From Paenibacillus alba (lineage in GTDB: Bacteria > Bacillota > Bacilli > Paenibacillales > NBRC-103111), in contig NZ_JABMKZ010000054.1 in the NCBI RefSeq assembly GCF_013204855.1, positions 1 through 42,444 of the forward strand: a DNA stretch of 42,444 bases, given 5' to 3'. Positions 16,797 through 24,741 of the stretch are shown one piece after another. The translations under genes were made by a program, and so were the position numbers. The first letter of the stretch is position 1, and the number at the start of each line of letters is the position of its first letter. The notes under the pieces were generated by a model. That model made no database searches and was not told the origin of the DNA. It worked only from the letters and a program-made list of their open reading frames with translations.

Positions 16797-19463
16797 GTGA
16801 TGATTTTGGGAAACAAGATAAGGCCAAGCAAGAAGAGGAAAGCGGCTACAGTAGCATTGACTTCTGTTCTGGCAAGCATGCCGTTTGTGGCAGGAACGCC
16901 TTTTGAGCTGAATGTATCTGCCTATGAAACAGAACCTACATTAGTCGATGAGATGAGCAATCTGGTCGTTCCGCTATCCGACAGGTTGAAAATAATCGAT
17001 TTGAAATCTATTTTAGGTACGTATGCCTCTAATTTTGAGATTACCTCGAGTGATCCACGCATTGCCGGTTTTGAAGCTAGTTACCAATCAGCGGGTTTGT
17101 TGAAAATTCATCCTGGTTCAGTCGGGACAGCAACTTTTACGATAAATTATAGGAACGATGGAGCACGATTTAAAGAAGTTTTTGACGTGATCGTAGATGC
17201 ATTGGCTGCAGAACCAAGAAGTTTCAACATTGTAGATACAGTCCAAAAAATGATTGCCAATCCATCTCATTACACGGATGCTGCTTCTGTTAAGAATCTT
17301 CTCTCCACAATCGGCCCCGCCAAAATTCCTGGAACAACCGAAGGCAACCATCCTCCTTTTGTAAATCAAACCAATCCATTTCATGATCAAGATCTTACTA
17401 TAGGGGAAGAGATTGATTTAGATAGTCTTGCCAGTTATTTTACTGACCCGGATGAAGGCGATATCATTTCTGTAAGTTCATCGGCAGTTAACGTGGAAGG
17501 TGATCATGCCGCTGAACTTCAAGCCAAACCCCCAGGTATGAGCATCAAGGCTAATCGTATTGGGATAACAGAATTTACAATTACAGCAACTGATAATCAT
17601 GGAAATAGTGTAGTATTGCCTCCATTTACAGTATCGGTTCAAACTGCTACGCAGAATCACGTTCCAGTGTTTACTTTGAATGGTCAAGCCAATCCATTTA
17701 AGGATCGCACGATACAGAATGGTACGGTGGAAATAGATTTAGGCGTATTGGAACAATTTTTTACTGATCCAGACGAGGATCCTATTACTCTATCTGTAAC
17801 TACGGATAATAATCATGCAGAATTGGTTAGAAAAGTAGATAATCGTTGGTATTTAAAAGCAAATACAGCAGGAGAAGCAATAATCACAGTTACTGCCAAC
17901 GATAATCATGGCGGTAGTTCCATTCCGCTTTCGTTTAGAGTGAAAGTGAATGGGGCGCCTATTTTACAAGAAGGGCATTCGTTTACTAATAGAAGTACAA
18001 TTGAATGGCAATTTGTAGATTTAGGAAGAATCGAAGAGCTGTTTATTGATCCTAATGCCGATCCGATAACCGTTGAGAAAGTTTCCAGCAATCCGGAAGT
18101 TGCCGACATTGTCGATATTGAAGGGACTTTACGTCTAAGATCGAAGGAAGCAGGTACTGCCACGCTTACAGTAACTGCAAAAGATAACAGCGGCGGAATA
18201 GGGGAACCTCATTCTTTTCAGGTAACAGTAAGGGAAAACCATAGTCCTGTTTTGGTACTCGATGGACTGCCAAATCCATTTGTAGATCGGACGATCGAAC
18301 AAACAAGCGGGGAAATAAGTTTAGGCATTTTAGAAGACTATTTTATCGATGAAGATGAAGATTCCATATCCCTTGATATTGTTTCGGATAATAATAATGT
18401 TAAGCTTTATCGCAATGAAGATAATCATAATTGGTACATAAAGCCGATTAGTGCAGGTGAGACCACGTTTACTGTGCGAGGGATGGATAACTATGGTGGT
18501 TATTCTGAGGCAGAAACTTTTAAAGTTACTGTTAGTGAATCGCCTGGTACTCCTAACCAAGCTCCTGCATTAAATGTTGGAAATGAGCTAGTCAAACACT
18601 TTTCAAATGATGCCTCTAACCCTGATTATGATCCAAGTGTCGCGGCACTTCATTTATCTGGTGGATCAGAGATTGATTTAAGCGAAATTTTTACAGATCC
18701 TGAAGCTGATGAAATGCATTATAAAGTTAAGATTGTGCCATTCAGTGGATCGGTTTACGAAATGCCTGTTACAGGAAGTATGTTAAAAAGTTCAGTAGTC
18801 AATTCTTCATCTGTCATTCGAGAAATACAAGCTTATGACGCTATACACCAAGTTCCCACGATATTAAAAGTTCAGATTGATAATAAAAATACTTTATTCC
18901 CTCAAATCAATAATGAAATGGATATGTATGAATCAAATGCAGCGGGGACCAGCAGCTTTATTTTGGATATCAATAGCTATTGGGGGTTAGGTTCAGATAA
19001 AACTTTGCTCAGTGCCAAATCAAGTAATGTTTCTTCGGTAACTGCTGCTGTTTATGAAAATAATTATTTGAAATTCGATGCTGCCGTTTCCGGTGCTGGT
19101 ACAAGTTCTTCTATGAAAATCTTGTCTGCAAGTTTCAGAGGGTATGATTGGTATCAAAACGATTTTAAAATCAACGTGATCTCGCCAAGCAGTACTCCTG
19201 AAGATGGGACAAGCAAACCAGCCATAAGTTTTAAGCGTCTATACCCAGCATTTGACGCAAATACGCTTGCCGGTAATTTCTTCAACTATTTAACGGTAAC
19301 GACTGTTTCAGAAATTACATATGAAACGGGTGGTTACACGATGAGGATTTCAGATGCGGAAACCACACATACCAACACCATATTCATTATTGATCCTGAA
19401 AAAGGTACACCAGAGAGCGAAAGTCGGGAGTTTATCGTCCCATTTGTTAAGCCAACGGAGTAA
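16797..19463 (+). CDS. Secreted protein with cadherin-like/Ig-like repeats
   Basis: An 888-residue exported protein. A basic N-terminus and hydrophobic stretch (about residues 12-40) form the signal peptide. After a non-repeated part there are four clear repeats of about 100 residues (nt 17347-17655, 17656-17950, 17951-18235, 18236-18545) and a degenerate fifth (to about 18870). Each repeat has NHxP near its start, NPFxDRTI, an acidic loop such as TDPDEDPI, and DNHGG before the last strand. The acidic DPD and DNHG loops resemble calcium sites of cadherin-like domains. The C-terminal 300 residues are not recognised, and no SLH domain, sortase motif or catalytic site is seen. Start choice is open among GTG 16797, ATG 16800 and TTG 16806; AGGGA at 16791-16795 best suits the last two. 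It is followed at 2 bp by a glycosyltransferase gene. Confidence 0.85.
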   Translation: MMILGNKIRPSKKRKAATVALTSVLASMPFVAGTPFELNVSAYETEPTLVDEMSNLVVPLSDRLKIIDLKSILGTYASNFEITSSDPRIAGFEASYQSAGLLKIHPGSVGTATFTINYRNDGARFKEVFDVIVDALAAEPRSFNIVDTVQKMIANPSHYTDAASVKNLLSTIGPAKIPGTTEGNHPPFVNQTNPFHDQDLTIGEEIDLDSLASYFTDPDEGDIISVSSSAVNVEGDHAAELQAKPPGMSIKANRIGITEFTITATDNHGNSVVLPPFTVSVQTATQNHVPVFTLNGQANPFKDRTIQNGTVEIDLGVLEQFFTDPDEDPITLSVTTDNNHAELVRKVDNRWYLKANTAGEAIITVTANDNHGGSSIPLSFRVKVNGAPILQEGHSFTNRSTIEWQFVDLGRIEELFIDPNADPITVEKVSSNPEVADIVDIEGTLRLRSKEAGTATLTVTAKDNSGGIGEPHSFQVTVRENHSPVLVLDGLPNPFVDRTIEQTSGEISLGILEDYFIDEDEDSISLDIVSDNNNVKLYRNEDNHNWYIKPISAGETTFTVRGMDNYGGYSEAETFKVTVSESPGTPNQAPALNVGNELVKHFSNDASNPDYDPSVAALHLSGGSEIDLSEIFTDPEADEMHYKVKIVPFSGSVYEMPVTGSMLKSSVVNSSSVIREIQAYDAIHQVPTILKVQIDNKNTLFPQINNEMDMYESNAAGTSSFILDINSYWGLGSDKTLLSAKSSNVSSVTAAVYENNYLKFDAAVSGAGTSSSMKILSASFRGYDWYQNDFKINVISPSSTPEDGTSKPAISFKRLYPAFDANTLAGNFFNYLTVTTVSEITYETGGYTMRISDAETTHTNTIFIIDPEKGTPESESREFIVPFVKPTE

Positions 19464-19465
19464 AT

Positions 19466-20899
19466 ATGCAGCAACTACAAGAATCCATCATTGCGTTATT
19501 CCAGCAGCAGCAATTCACAGAGGCCGAAAATGTTTTAAAACAAGCCATAAGTAAAAATCCGTTAGATGCCCAACTCTGGGTCATGTTAGGTGAAGCTCTC
19601 CTCCTTCAGAATCAAGGCCAAGCGGCCAAGCGCGTATTCGATCGTGCCTGGCTGCTTGATCCTCAAGCCCAATGGGTGAATCATATTTACAAGAAGCTGG
19701 GACAAGTTTCTTCTGCCCAGAGACGCGAAGATATAGATGAACTGCTGAAGGTGCCGAAGGTAACTGTTGCAGCGGCCATTCTGGCTCAAAATGAAGCCGC
19801 GAACATTGCCAATTGCATCATGGCTCTGCAAGGTGCGGTTGATGAAATTCTTGTCGTTGATTCCTCAACGGATGAAACACGAAGGATTGCAGCTCGCTAT
19901 CCGAAAGTAAAGGTGATTCCCATTACATGGGAGGACGATTTCGCGGGAGCTCGAAATAGTGGACTTCCACATGTGGAATCGGACTGGGTCATATGGGTAG
20001 ATGCTGATGATATTCTAGTGCCTGAAGACGTTGCTTCAGTCCGAGAAGCAGCTGGTGTATTTCATCATCTGGACATCGTTCCTGCTCTGCATGTTTGGCA
20101 TCTGAATCAGGTAAGTGGCACGGTGTACCATGATTTCTCGCAAATTCGTATGTTCCCAGTACGGAGAGGACTTAGATTTCTTGGACGTGTTCATGAGCAG
20201 ATTGGAACTAGCAAAGGGATATTTCACAATGACATCTACCGACGAGCGGTTAAAATCAGACTGCAGCATCACGGATATGAGCCGTCTGTTATGCAAAGCA
20301 GAGCCAAATTTGAGCGAAATCTTCGCTTATTGAAGCTTATGACGCAGGAAGAACCTGATAATCCCGGACATTGGTTATATTACGGTCGTGAGTCACTTGG
20401 AGCAGGGGAAGAGGAACAGGCATTAGCTGCGCTGCTGGAAGCAGAACGATTAGGGCTTCAAACGCCTTCATTCGGCAGGATGCCTGACGTATACAAATTC
20501 CTTGTTCAAATGATGATGGTACGCAAGGACTATTCGCAAGCTGAGACATATTGTCTTAAAGCGATAACCTTAAATCCGGATTTCCCAGATATGCATTTTA
20601 ATTTGGCTCAGGTACGGATGAAACAAGCAGATGCTTTACTCCGATTAGCGGAGAGTAGTATTAAGAAATCGCTAACCTGTTTGCCAAACTATCGCGGCAG
20701 CGTAAGTGCTGATTACCAGATCGGAGAATGGAAAGCTGAGGTTGCGTTAGGAGAGCTTGCGATGCGTGCCGGGAAATTATCCAGAGCCAGAGGGATTTTC
20801 AACAAACATCTGAATCACCCGGACATAACAGAAGGAATGAAATCCAAGATCACAGCAATCGAATCCGAGCGTCAACGTTTAAATAAGGATCATGCTTAA
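19466..20899 (+). CDS. TPR-containing family 2 glycosyltransferase
   Basis: A 477-residue cytoplasmic enzyme. The first ~80 residues form TPR-like helices (AENVLKQAISKNPLDAQLWVMLGEAL). The GT-A domain begins at about residue 95 (VTVAAAILAQNEAANI) and carries DEILVVDSSTDET and the metal/nucleotide-binding WVDADD motif. A second TPR block follows (about 290-470, with PGHWLYYGRESLGAGEEEQAL). This architecture occurs in glycosyltransferases that modify peptides or proteins and in cell-surface glycan synthesis. The start is 2 bp after the cadherin-like gene, so the two are almost surely co-transcribed; glycosylation of that surface protein is attractive but is inference only. The nucleotide sugar cannot be predicted. 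Confidence 0.9.
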   Translation: MQQLQESIIALFQQQQFTEAENVLKQAISKNPLDAQLWVMLGEALLLQNQGQAAKRVFDRAWLLDPQAQWVNHIYKKLGQVSSAQRREDIDELLKVPKVTVAAAILAQNEAANIANCIMALQGAVDEILVVDSSTDETRRIAARYPKVKVIPITWEDDFAGARNSGLPHVESDWVIWVDADDILVPEDVASVREAAGVFHHLDIVPALHVWHLNQVSGTVYHDFSQIRMFPVRRGLRFLGRVHEQIGTSKGIFHNDIYRRAVKIRLQHHGYEPSVMQSRAKFERNLRLLKLMTQEEPDNPGHWLYYGRESLGAGEEEQALAALLEAERLGLQTPSFGRMPDVYKFLVQMMMVRKDYSQAETYCLKAITLNPDFPDMHFNLAQVRMKQADALLRLAESSIKKSLTCLPNYRGSVSADYQIGEWKAEVALGELAMRAGKLSRARGIFNKHLNHPDITEGMKSKITAIESERQRLNKDHA

Positions 20900-20903
20900 A
20901 TAA

Positions 20904-20939
20904 GAAGAGACGGCCTCCACGTGGTGGAAACCGTCTCTT
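20904..20939. terminator. Bidirectional terminator between glycosyltransferase and YjcZ-like gene
   Basis: AAGAGACGG pairs with CCGTCTCTT, with an inner TCCAC/GTGGA stem, and a T-run on the plus strand. It serves the convergent genes on both sides. Confidence 0.85.
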
Positions 20940-20949
20940 TGCTTTTATC

Positions 20950-21039
20950 TTAGAGTACAAAAGCACTAGTAATAATGACCAACAAAATGAAAAGTACCAG
21001 AATGGCACCAGCCGATGAGTAACCTCCGACAGCGGACAT
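20950..21039 (-). CDS. YjcZ-family sporulation protein, 29 residues
   Basis: A very short gene. The peptide starts MSAVGGYSSAGAILVLFILL and ends ITSAFVL, a Gly/Ser-rich N-terminus followed by one hydrophobic helix; this is the pattern of YjcZ/SscA-type small spore proteins, of which one Bacillus member is a spore coat assembly peptide. AAAGGAGG lies 8 bases upstream of the ATG. A SigK-like promoter is present at 21075-21103, and a shared terminator follows the stop codon. The helix suggests association with a spore membrane or coat layer. Confidence 0.88.
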   Translation of the reverse strand: MSAVGGYSSAGAILVLFILLVIITSAFVL

Positions 21040-21074
21040 GTATGAATTCCTCCTTTTAACTACTGTTTATAAGA

Positions 21075-21103
21075 TAGGATATGAACCCGGGGACAAATGT
21101 GTA
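21075..21103 (-). promoter_or_regulatory. SigK-like promoter of the YjcZ-family gene
   Basis: On the minus strand the -10 CATATCCTA (21075-21083) matches the SigK form CATAnnnTA exactly. TACA (21100-21103) lies 16 bp upstream as the -35 (mACm). The start codon follows about 35 bp later. This predicts late mother-cell expression. Confidence 0.5.
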
Positions 21104-21193
21104 TAGACGTTTATCCTGATTACTCATAATTTGGCCGATGTTGGGGGAATCTACGGAAGAATCATAAGATCTGTAGAGGAGGCGAATAAAGTC

Positions 21194-22267
21194 GTGGCCG
21201 ATATTATGCTTAGACCTGACCTGAAAACAGCAGGCGGTGAAGTCTGCGATATTATGTATAATGGAGAGTTTGTCGGTACGTTAACGCTAGTCTACAGGGA
21301 ATCGGATCGACTTAAAGGCTCGATTCATCTGGAGCAGCAGTCTATAACGATTACAAACAAAAATAAGGTGTACGAGTTCGTACAGTCTTATATTCAGGAT
21401 GTGATTGATGCATACAGCATAAAGGATTGCGAGGTGTTAGTCAGCTATAGTGAGTATGATTTTGTGATTGCCACAGATCATGCTTTGCAACCAGCTATCT
21501 TCGAAGTGGATGCTTTAGCCGATTTGCATCAGGATGAAGTCGAATTTGAGTGGGTAAGTGATGAGAACCGCTTTGAGGATATTGATGCGGATTATGGGCT
21601 GGATCAAATGGATATGATTGAGGAGCGCAAGAAGAATCAAGGCTATGAGCTTGTGATTGTTGGCGAGAACAGAAATCGTGTGGAGTACCATGTGTATGAT
21701 AAAGAATCGGAGCTGGTTGCTGAAGTGGCAACCCATGTGTATGGTTCAGATGTGGTAGGAGATGTGAAGTGGAAGTTTGATCCTTTTGTGGAAGAGATGG
21801 ATTTGGTAACGGAGCTGATCGTCGCTGATTTCAATGAGGATGAGACGGATTCCTTTGTTTTCAACATGATTTATAAGGGAGAAACGATTGATACAATCGA
21901 ATTGACACATATTGATTTATTAGACTTGGCTGATGAGATCCAAGTGGATGCCCTGACTCCACCCAATCCAGAGGATTATACGATCGTAATGGCCAGGGAT
22001 GATGGAGATACATTGACGTATGAAATTTATCAGCAATCCTACGGTGGGTTACCCATTGGTACTGCAACTGTTGATGTTAGTTCACGACAATTAACCGGGT
22101 TCATTGATTTCCGCGAGCCAGGAGATTCGGATGATCGGGAGCTGATAGCTTCTTTGCTGCTGGATGAGCTGGATAAGGAAAAAGACTATGAAACCTTCAA
22201 TGTCTCGATGCTTTACAGAAATAAGCTTATTGATGAAATCTGGTTCGAGACCGATCAATTTCATTGA
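21194..22267 (+). CDS. Acidic protein of unknown function with three internal repeats
   Basis: Not recognised. It encodes 357 residues, strongly acidic, with no signal peptide or membrane helix, so presumably cytoplasmic. Three degenerate units of about 80 residues can be aligned by eye (nt about 21230-21490, 21650-21910, 21990-22260). Each follows the pattern Y-x-[IV]-Y, a short G-containing turn, [VI]-[GA]-x-[LV/A]-T, L-x-G-x-I, a helical segment rich in D/E with ELI or similar, then F-N-[VM] and Y-[KR]-x-x-x-I-[DE]. An acidic linker separates units 1 and 2. The GTG at 21194 is preferred because AGAGGAGG (21175-21182) is upstream; an in-frame TTG at 21131 has no ribosome site. It is monocistronic and ends at a terminator shared with the nitroreductase gene. 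Confidence 0.8.
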   Translation: MADIMLRPDLKTAGGEVCDIMYNGEFVGTLTLVYRESDRLKGSIHLEQQSITITNKNKVYEFVQSYIQDVIDAYSIKDCEVLVSYSEYDFVIATDHALQPAIFEVDALADLHQDEVEFEWVSDENRFEDIDADYGLDQMDMIEERKKNQGYELVIVGENRNRVEYHVYDKESELVAEVATHVYGSDVVGDVKWKFDPFVEEMDLVTELIVADFNEDETDSFVFNMIYKGETIDTIELTHIDLLDLADEIQVDALTPPNPEDYTIVMARDDGDTLTYEIYQQSYGGLPIGTATVDVSSRQLTGFIDFREPGDSDDRELIASLLLDELDKEKDYETFNVSMLYRNKLIDEIWFETDQFH

Positions 22268-22289
22268 TAGATGCTTATATAAACATATA

Positions 22290-22332
22290 AAAAGGCATGG
22301 ACTTCCATAAGTAGATGGAAGGCATGCCTTTT
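22290..22332. terminator. Bidirectional terminator between acidic protein and nitroreductase
   Basis: AAAAGGCATG (22290-22299) pairs with CATGCCTTTT (22323-22332), and TTCCAT/ATGGAA form an inner stem. The flanking A and T runs suit both convergent genes. Confidence 0.85.
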
Positions 22333-22343
22333 CTTATTTGAAC

Positions 22344-22973
22344 TTAGAAAGAGTTGGAAACAACAACTTGATCTAAGGAGAAACGACCTGCGGATCTTGC
22401 AGGAGTAGCTGCCAGGCCTAAGCTGATTAGCATAACAGGCACATAACGGGATGGCACGTTGAACGCCTCGACGAATTTGCCTGCGTCATAGCCGCCCATT
22501 GGGCAAGTATCATAGCCAAGGGATTTAGCGGCAACCATAAGCTGCATCGCAGCGAGGGAAGCGTTGCGAATAGCTTCGTCGCGAGCAACTTGCGGGTGTT
22601 GATAAGCGCCTTCGATTTGAGCAACAAGGTTGTCTTTCATCGCTTGCGGCATGAAACCTGCGTCTACGGCTGGACCGAACACGGCATCAGCATTTTTGTT
22701 TGCTTCAAGATCACCCAGAATAGCGATAACTACGGAGCTTTCAACGATTTGTTTTTGTCCATAAGCGATAGGAAGCAATTTCTCTTTTTGTGCTTGATCG
22801 TCAATAACGAGAAGCTTCCAGTGTTGGAGGTTCCAAGCTGATGGAGCTTGGGATGTTGCGGTTAGAATTTGCTCAAGCACTTCTTTTGGAATTTGGTGTC
22901 CTACTTGGTACTGCTTAACGGAATGACGCTCTTCTAATACTTTTAATACTTCATTTTGAACTTGTGTGCTCAT
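22344..22973 (-). CDS. Nitroreductase family protein (FMN-dependent)
   Basis: A 209-residue FMN oxidoreductase using NAD(P)H, similar in size and motifs to the YodC/MhqN group that reduces quinones and nitro compounds. FMN-binding signatures are RHSVKQYQ near the N-terminus and TATSQAPSAWNLQHWKLLV; the C-terminal CPMGGYDAGKFVEAF and VMLISLGLAA are also typical. The start at 22973 has GGAGGG upstream on the minus strand. The divergent upstream region holds a plausible SigA promoter (23045-23074) with inverted repeats next to it, consistent with control by a MarR-type or redox-sensing repressor, which is inference. The physiological substrate is unknown. Confidence 0.92.
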   Translation of the reverse strand: MSTQVQNEVLKVLEERHSVKQYQVGHQIPKEVLEQILTATSQAPSAWNLQHWKLLVIDDQAQKEKLLPIAYGQKQIVESSVVIAILGDLEANKNADAVFGPAVDAGFMPQAMKDNLVAQIEGAYQHPQVARDEAIRNASLAAMQLMVAAKSLGYDTCPMGGYDAGKFVEAFNVPSRYVPVMLISLGLAATPARSAGRFSLDQVVVSNSF

Positions 22974-23044
22974 TTGGTTTCCCTCCAGGAAAGATAATAA
23001 ATTCTTTTTAGTGTGTTTTATCTGGTTAGAAAGCATGCATGTAA

Positions 23045-23115
23045 ATATTAGTACAAAAGCTGCTTAACTGTAAACATTTCTATAACAATTAATACTGTAA
23101 TCATAAATGTTATAG
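23045..23115 (-). promoter_or_regulatory. Nitroreductase promoter with adjacent inverted-repeat operator candidate
   Basis: On the minus strand TTTACA (23069-23074) and TAATAT (23045-23050) are 18 bp apart. CTATAACA (23080-23087) and TGTTATAG (23108-23115) are exact inverted arms, and AACATTT (23073-23079)/AAATGTT (23105-23111) form an overlapping second pair. A regulator could bind here and affect the nitroreductase gene, the queDEC operon, or both. Confidence 0.4.
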
Positions 23116-23189
23116 TTATTGTTGTCAAGAGAGTCTTCCGCGATGTCGGAAAATGTTGGATAATGAAAAGAAGAAAGGGGATGTTCCTC

Positions 23190-23471
23190 TTGAAATTGAC
23201 GCAAAAAGAGCTGAGCCACCTTATTTTTTTGTCAGAAGTTGTTCTAACAGGGAAGAAAAAGAGTCTAATGGACGAGACTTTGCAATGCTTGCTGTATATT
23301 GTGAAATCAGTTGAAGAGGTGGAACTTCCCGAAACGGTGGTAAGTCAAATTGAAACACTAACGGCGCTGATTGAAATGGATTTGCGCAGTGAAAATGAAC
23401 GCATTCAGGAAATTCGCAGTCATTTGGACTGGACACACAAAGGAAGAAGGAATCCGACAGATGGATTGTGA
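23190..23471 (+). CDS. Small helical protein of unknown function upstream of queD
   Basis: A 93-residue protein, not recognised. It is predicted mainly alpha-helical, starting KLTQKELSHLIFLSEVVLTG and ending in the basic stretch HLDWTHKGRRN. There is no signal peptide, no membrane helix and no cysteine cluster. The TTG at 23190 is preferred because AAAGGGG (23174-23180) is 9 bases upstream; in-frame ATGs at 23163 and 23181 are poorly placed relative to that site. It is the first gene of the run leading into queD (63 bp downstream, same strand), so it may be co-expressed with queuosine precursor synthesis. No function is proposed. Confidence 0.7.
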   Translation: MKLTQKELSHLIFLSEVVLTGKKKSLMDETLQCLLYIVKSVEEVELPETVVSQIETLTALIEMDLRSENERIQEIRSHLDWTHKGRRNPTDGL

Positions 23472-23534
23472 GAAGGGTGCTCCTCGTGATATCATGTAGA
23501 GTACTGTTTTTTCATAATTTATGAGGTGATAGAT

Positions 23535-24008
23535 ATGAGCTACGACATCCCCAGAGATGTGCAAATGTTGGGGCGCGACATCCAAGAGAACCAATTAAAA
23601 TATCACAACAAATTTGTTTTGATTTCCAAAGAGTTTACGTTTGACAGTGCGCATCATTTGCATTGTTATGAGGGAAAATGTAAAAATCTGCACGGCCACA
23701 CCTATAAGCTGCAAGTTATCATGCGCGGACAAGTAGATAGCCGAGGGATCGCGATAGATTTTGGAGATATTAAACGCATTGCCAAGGAACGCGTCATAGA
23801 TCGCTTGGACCATAAATATTTGAACGATGTGCTGCCGGCTATGAATACGACGGCTGAAAATATGGTCGTCTGGATGTACGAAGAAATTCATCAAGCGCTT
23901 GTGGATGAGCAGCTTTTCCCTGCGATTAAGCTGGAAGAAATTCGCTTGTGGGAGACGCCGACCAGCTACGCGGCGATTACGCGCGCAATGATGGAGGAGG
24001 ATCTGTAA
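23535..24008 (+). CDS. queD: 6-carboxy-5,6,7,8-tetrahydropterin synthase QueD
   Basis: Converts 7,8-dihydroneopterin triphosphate to 6-carboxytetrahydropterin in synthesis of the 7-deazaguanine queuosine precursor. The 157 residues carry all expected features: zinc ligands H40 (FDSAHH), H53 and H55 (NLHGHTY), and catalytic cysteine C49 (EGKCKNLHGH). Further family signatures are GIAIDFGDIK, LDHKYLND and NTTAEN. An N-terminal extension of about 30 residues precedes the usual core. The ATG at 23535 follows GAGGTG at 6 bases; an in-frame GTG at 23526 overlaps that site. The stop codon overlaps the queE start by one base. Confidence 0.96.
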   Translation: MSYDIPRDVQMLGRDIQENQLKYHNKFVLISKEFTFDSAHHLHCYEGKCKNLHGHTYKLQVIMRGQVDSRGIAIDFGDIKRIAKERVIDRLDHKYLNDVLPAMNTTAENMVVWMYEEIHQALVDEQLFPAIKLEEIRLWETPTSYAAITRAMMEEDL

Positions 24009-24688
24009 TGCGAGATATCCGCATTCCGATGGTGGAAATCTTCGAGACGGTTGAAGGGGAGGGAACCCGTGCAGGGTTCCCGACAGTCTTCGTCCGTCTT
24101 TTTGGTTGCAACCTGCGCTGTTCCTGGTGTGACACCAAGTACAGCTACCCGCCCGCCGAGGCAGAGAACGTCATGACCATTGCTGAGATTGTCAGCAAGG
24201 TCAGTTCGTTCCGCTCCCGGCATATTTGTTTGACCGGCGGCGAGCCGCTCTTGTACGGCGAGAAGTCGCTTGCCTTGATTGAGGCGCTCGCTGAGCTTGA
24301 GCAGGTCGATGACCTGCATATCGAGACGAACGGCGCGATCGATCTTGCCCTGTTCGTGGAGCGGGTCGCTTCGCCGAAGGTGCGCTACATTATGGACTTT
24401 AAGCTGCCGGATTCAGGCGAGATGGAGCAGATGATCATGAGCAACTTCGCGCTGCTGCGCGAGCAGGACGAGCTGAAGTTCGTCATCGGCAGCGAGTTGG
24501 ACTTCCGCACCGCGGTAGAGGTGCTGGAGCAGCATCCGACGAAGGCGCTGCCGATGTTCAGCCCCGTGTGGGAGACGATGCCGCCGCATAAGCTTGTCGA
24601 GCATATGCTGGCTGCAGGGTTGTCCAAGGTGAAGCTGAACATGCAGCTTCACAAAATTATTTGGGATCCAGCGATGCGCGGAGTGTAA
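24008..24688 (+). CDS. queE: 7-carboxy-7-deazaguanine synthase QueE (radical SAM)
   Basis: Radical-SAM enzyme that rearranges 6-carboxytetrahydropterin to 7-carboxy-7-deazaguanine. The 226 residues carry the iron-sulfur cluster cysteines C34, C38 and C41 in GCNLRCSWCD, the SAM-contacting ICLTGGEPLL and the substrate-associated ETVEGEGTRAG near the N-terminus. The start ATG at 24008 overlaps the queD TAA (TAATG) and has GGAGGAGG upstream, giving translational coupling. The gene is markedly richer in G and C than queD and queC. A hairpin (24670-24677/24694-24701) spans its stop codon. Confidence 0.96.
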   Translation: MRDIRIPMVEIFETVEGEGTRAGFPTVFVRLFGCNLRCSWCDTKYSYPPAEAENVMTIAEIVSKVSSFRSRHICLTGGEPLLYGEKSLALIEALAELEQVDDLHIETNGAIDLALFVERVASPKVRYIMDFKLPDSGEMEQMIMSNFALLREQDELKFVIGSELDFRTAVEVLEQHPTKALPMFSPVWETMPPHKLVEHMLAAGLSKVKLNMQLHKIIWDPAMRGV

Positions 24689-24741
24689 CGGGAGCATCGC
24701 TTAAGATTTGTGCCACACAAGAATACAAAAGAGGTGTCGAT

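Noticed and set aside
23116..23189. preQ1 riboswitch before the que genes
   Set aside because: The small TTCCG/CGGAA hairpin at 23136-23151 lacks the conserved preQ1 pseudoknot sequence and A-rich tail.
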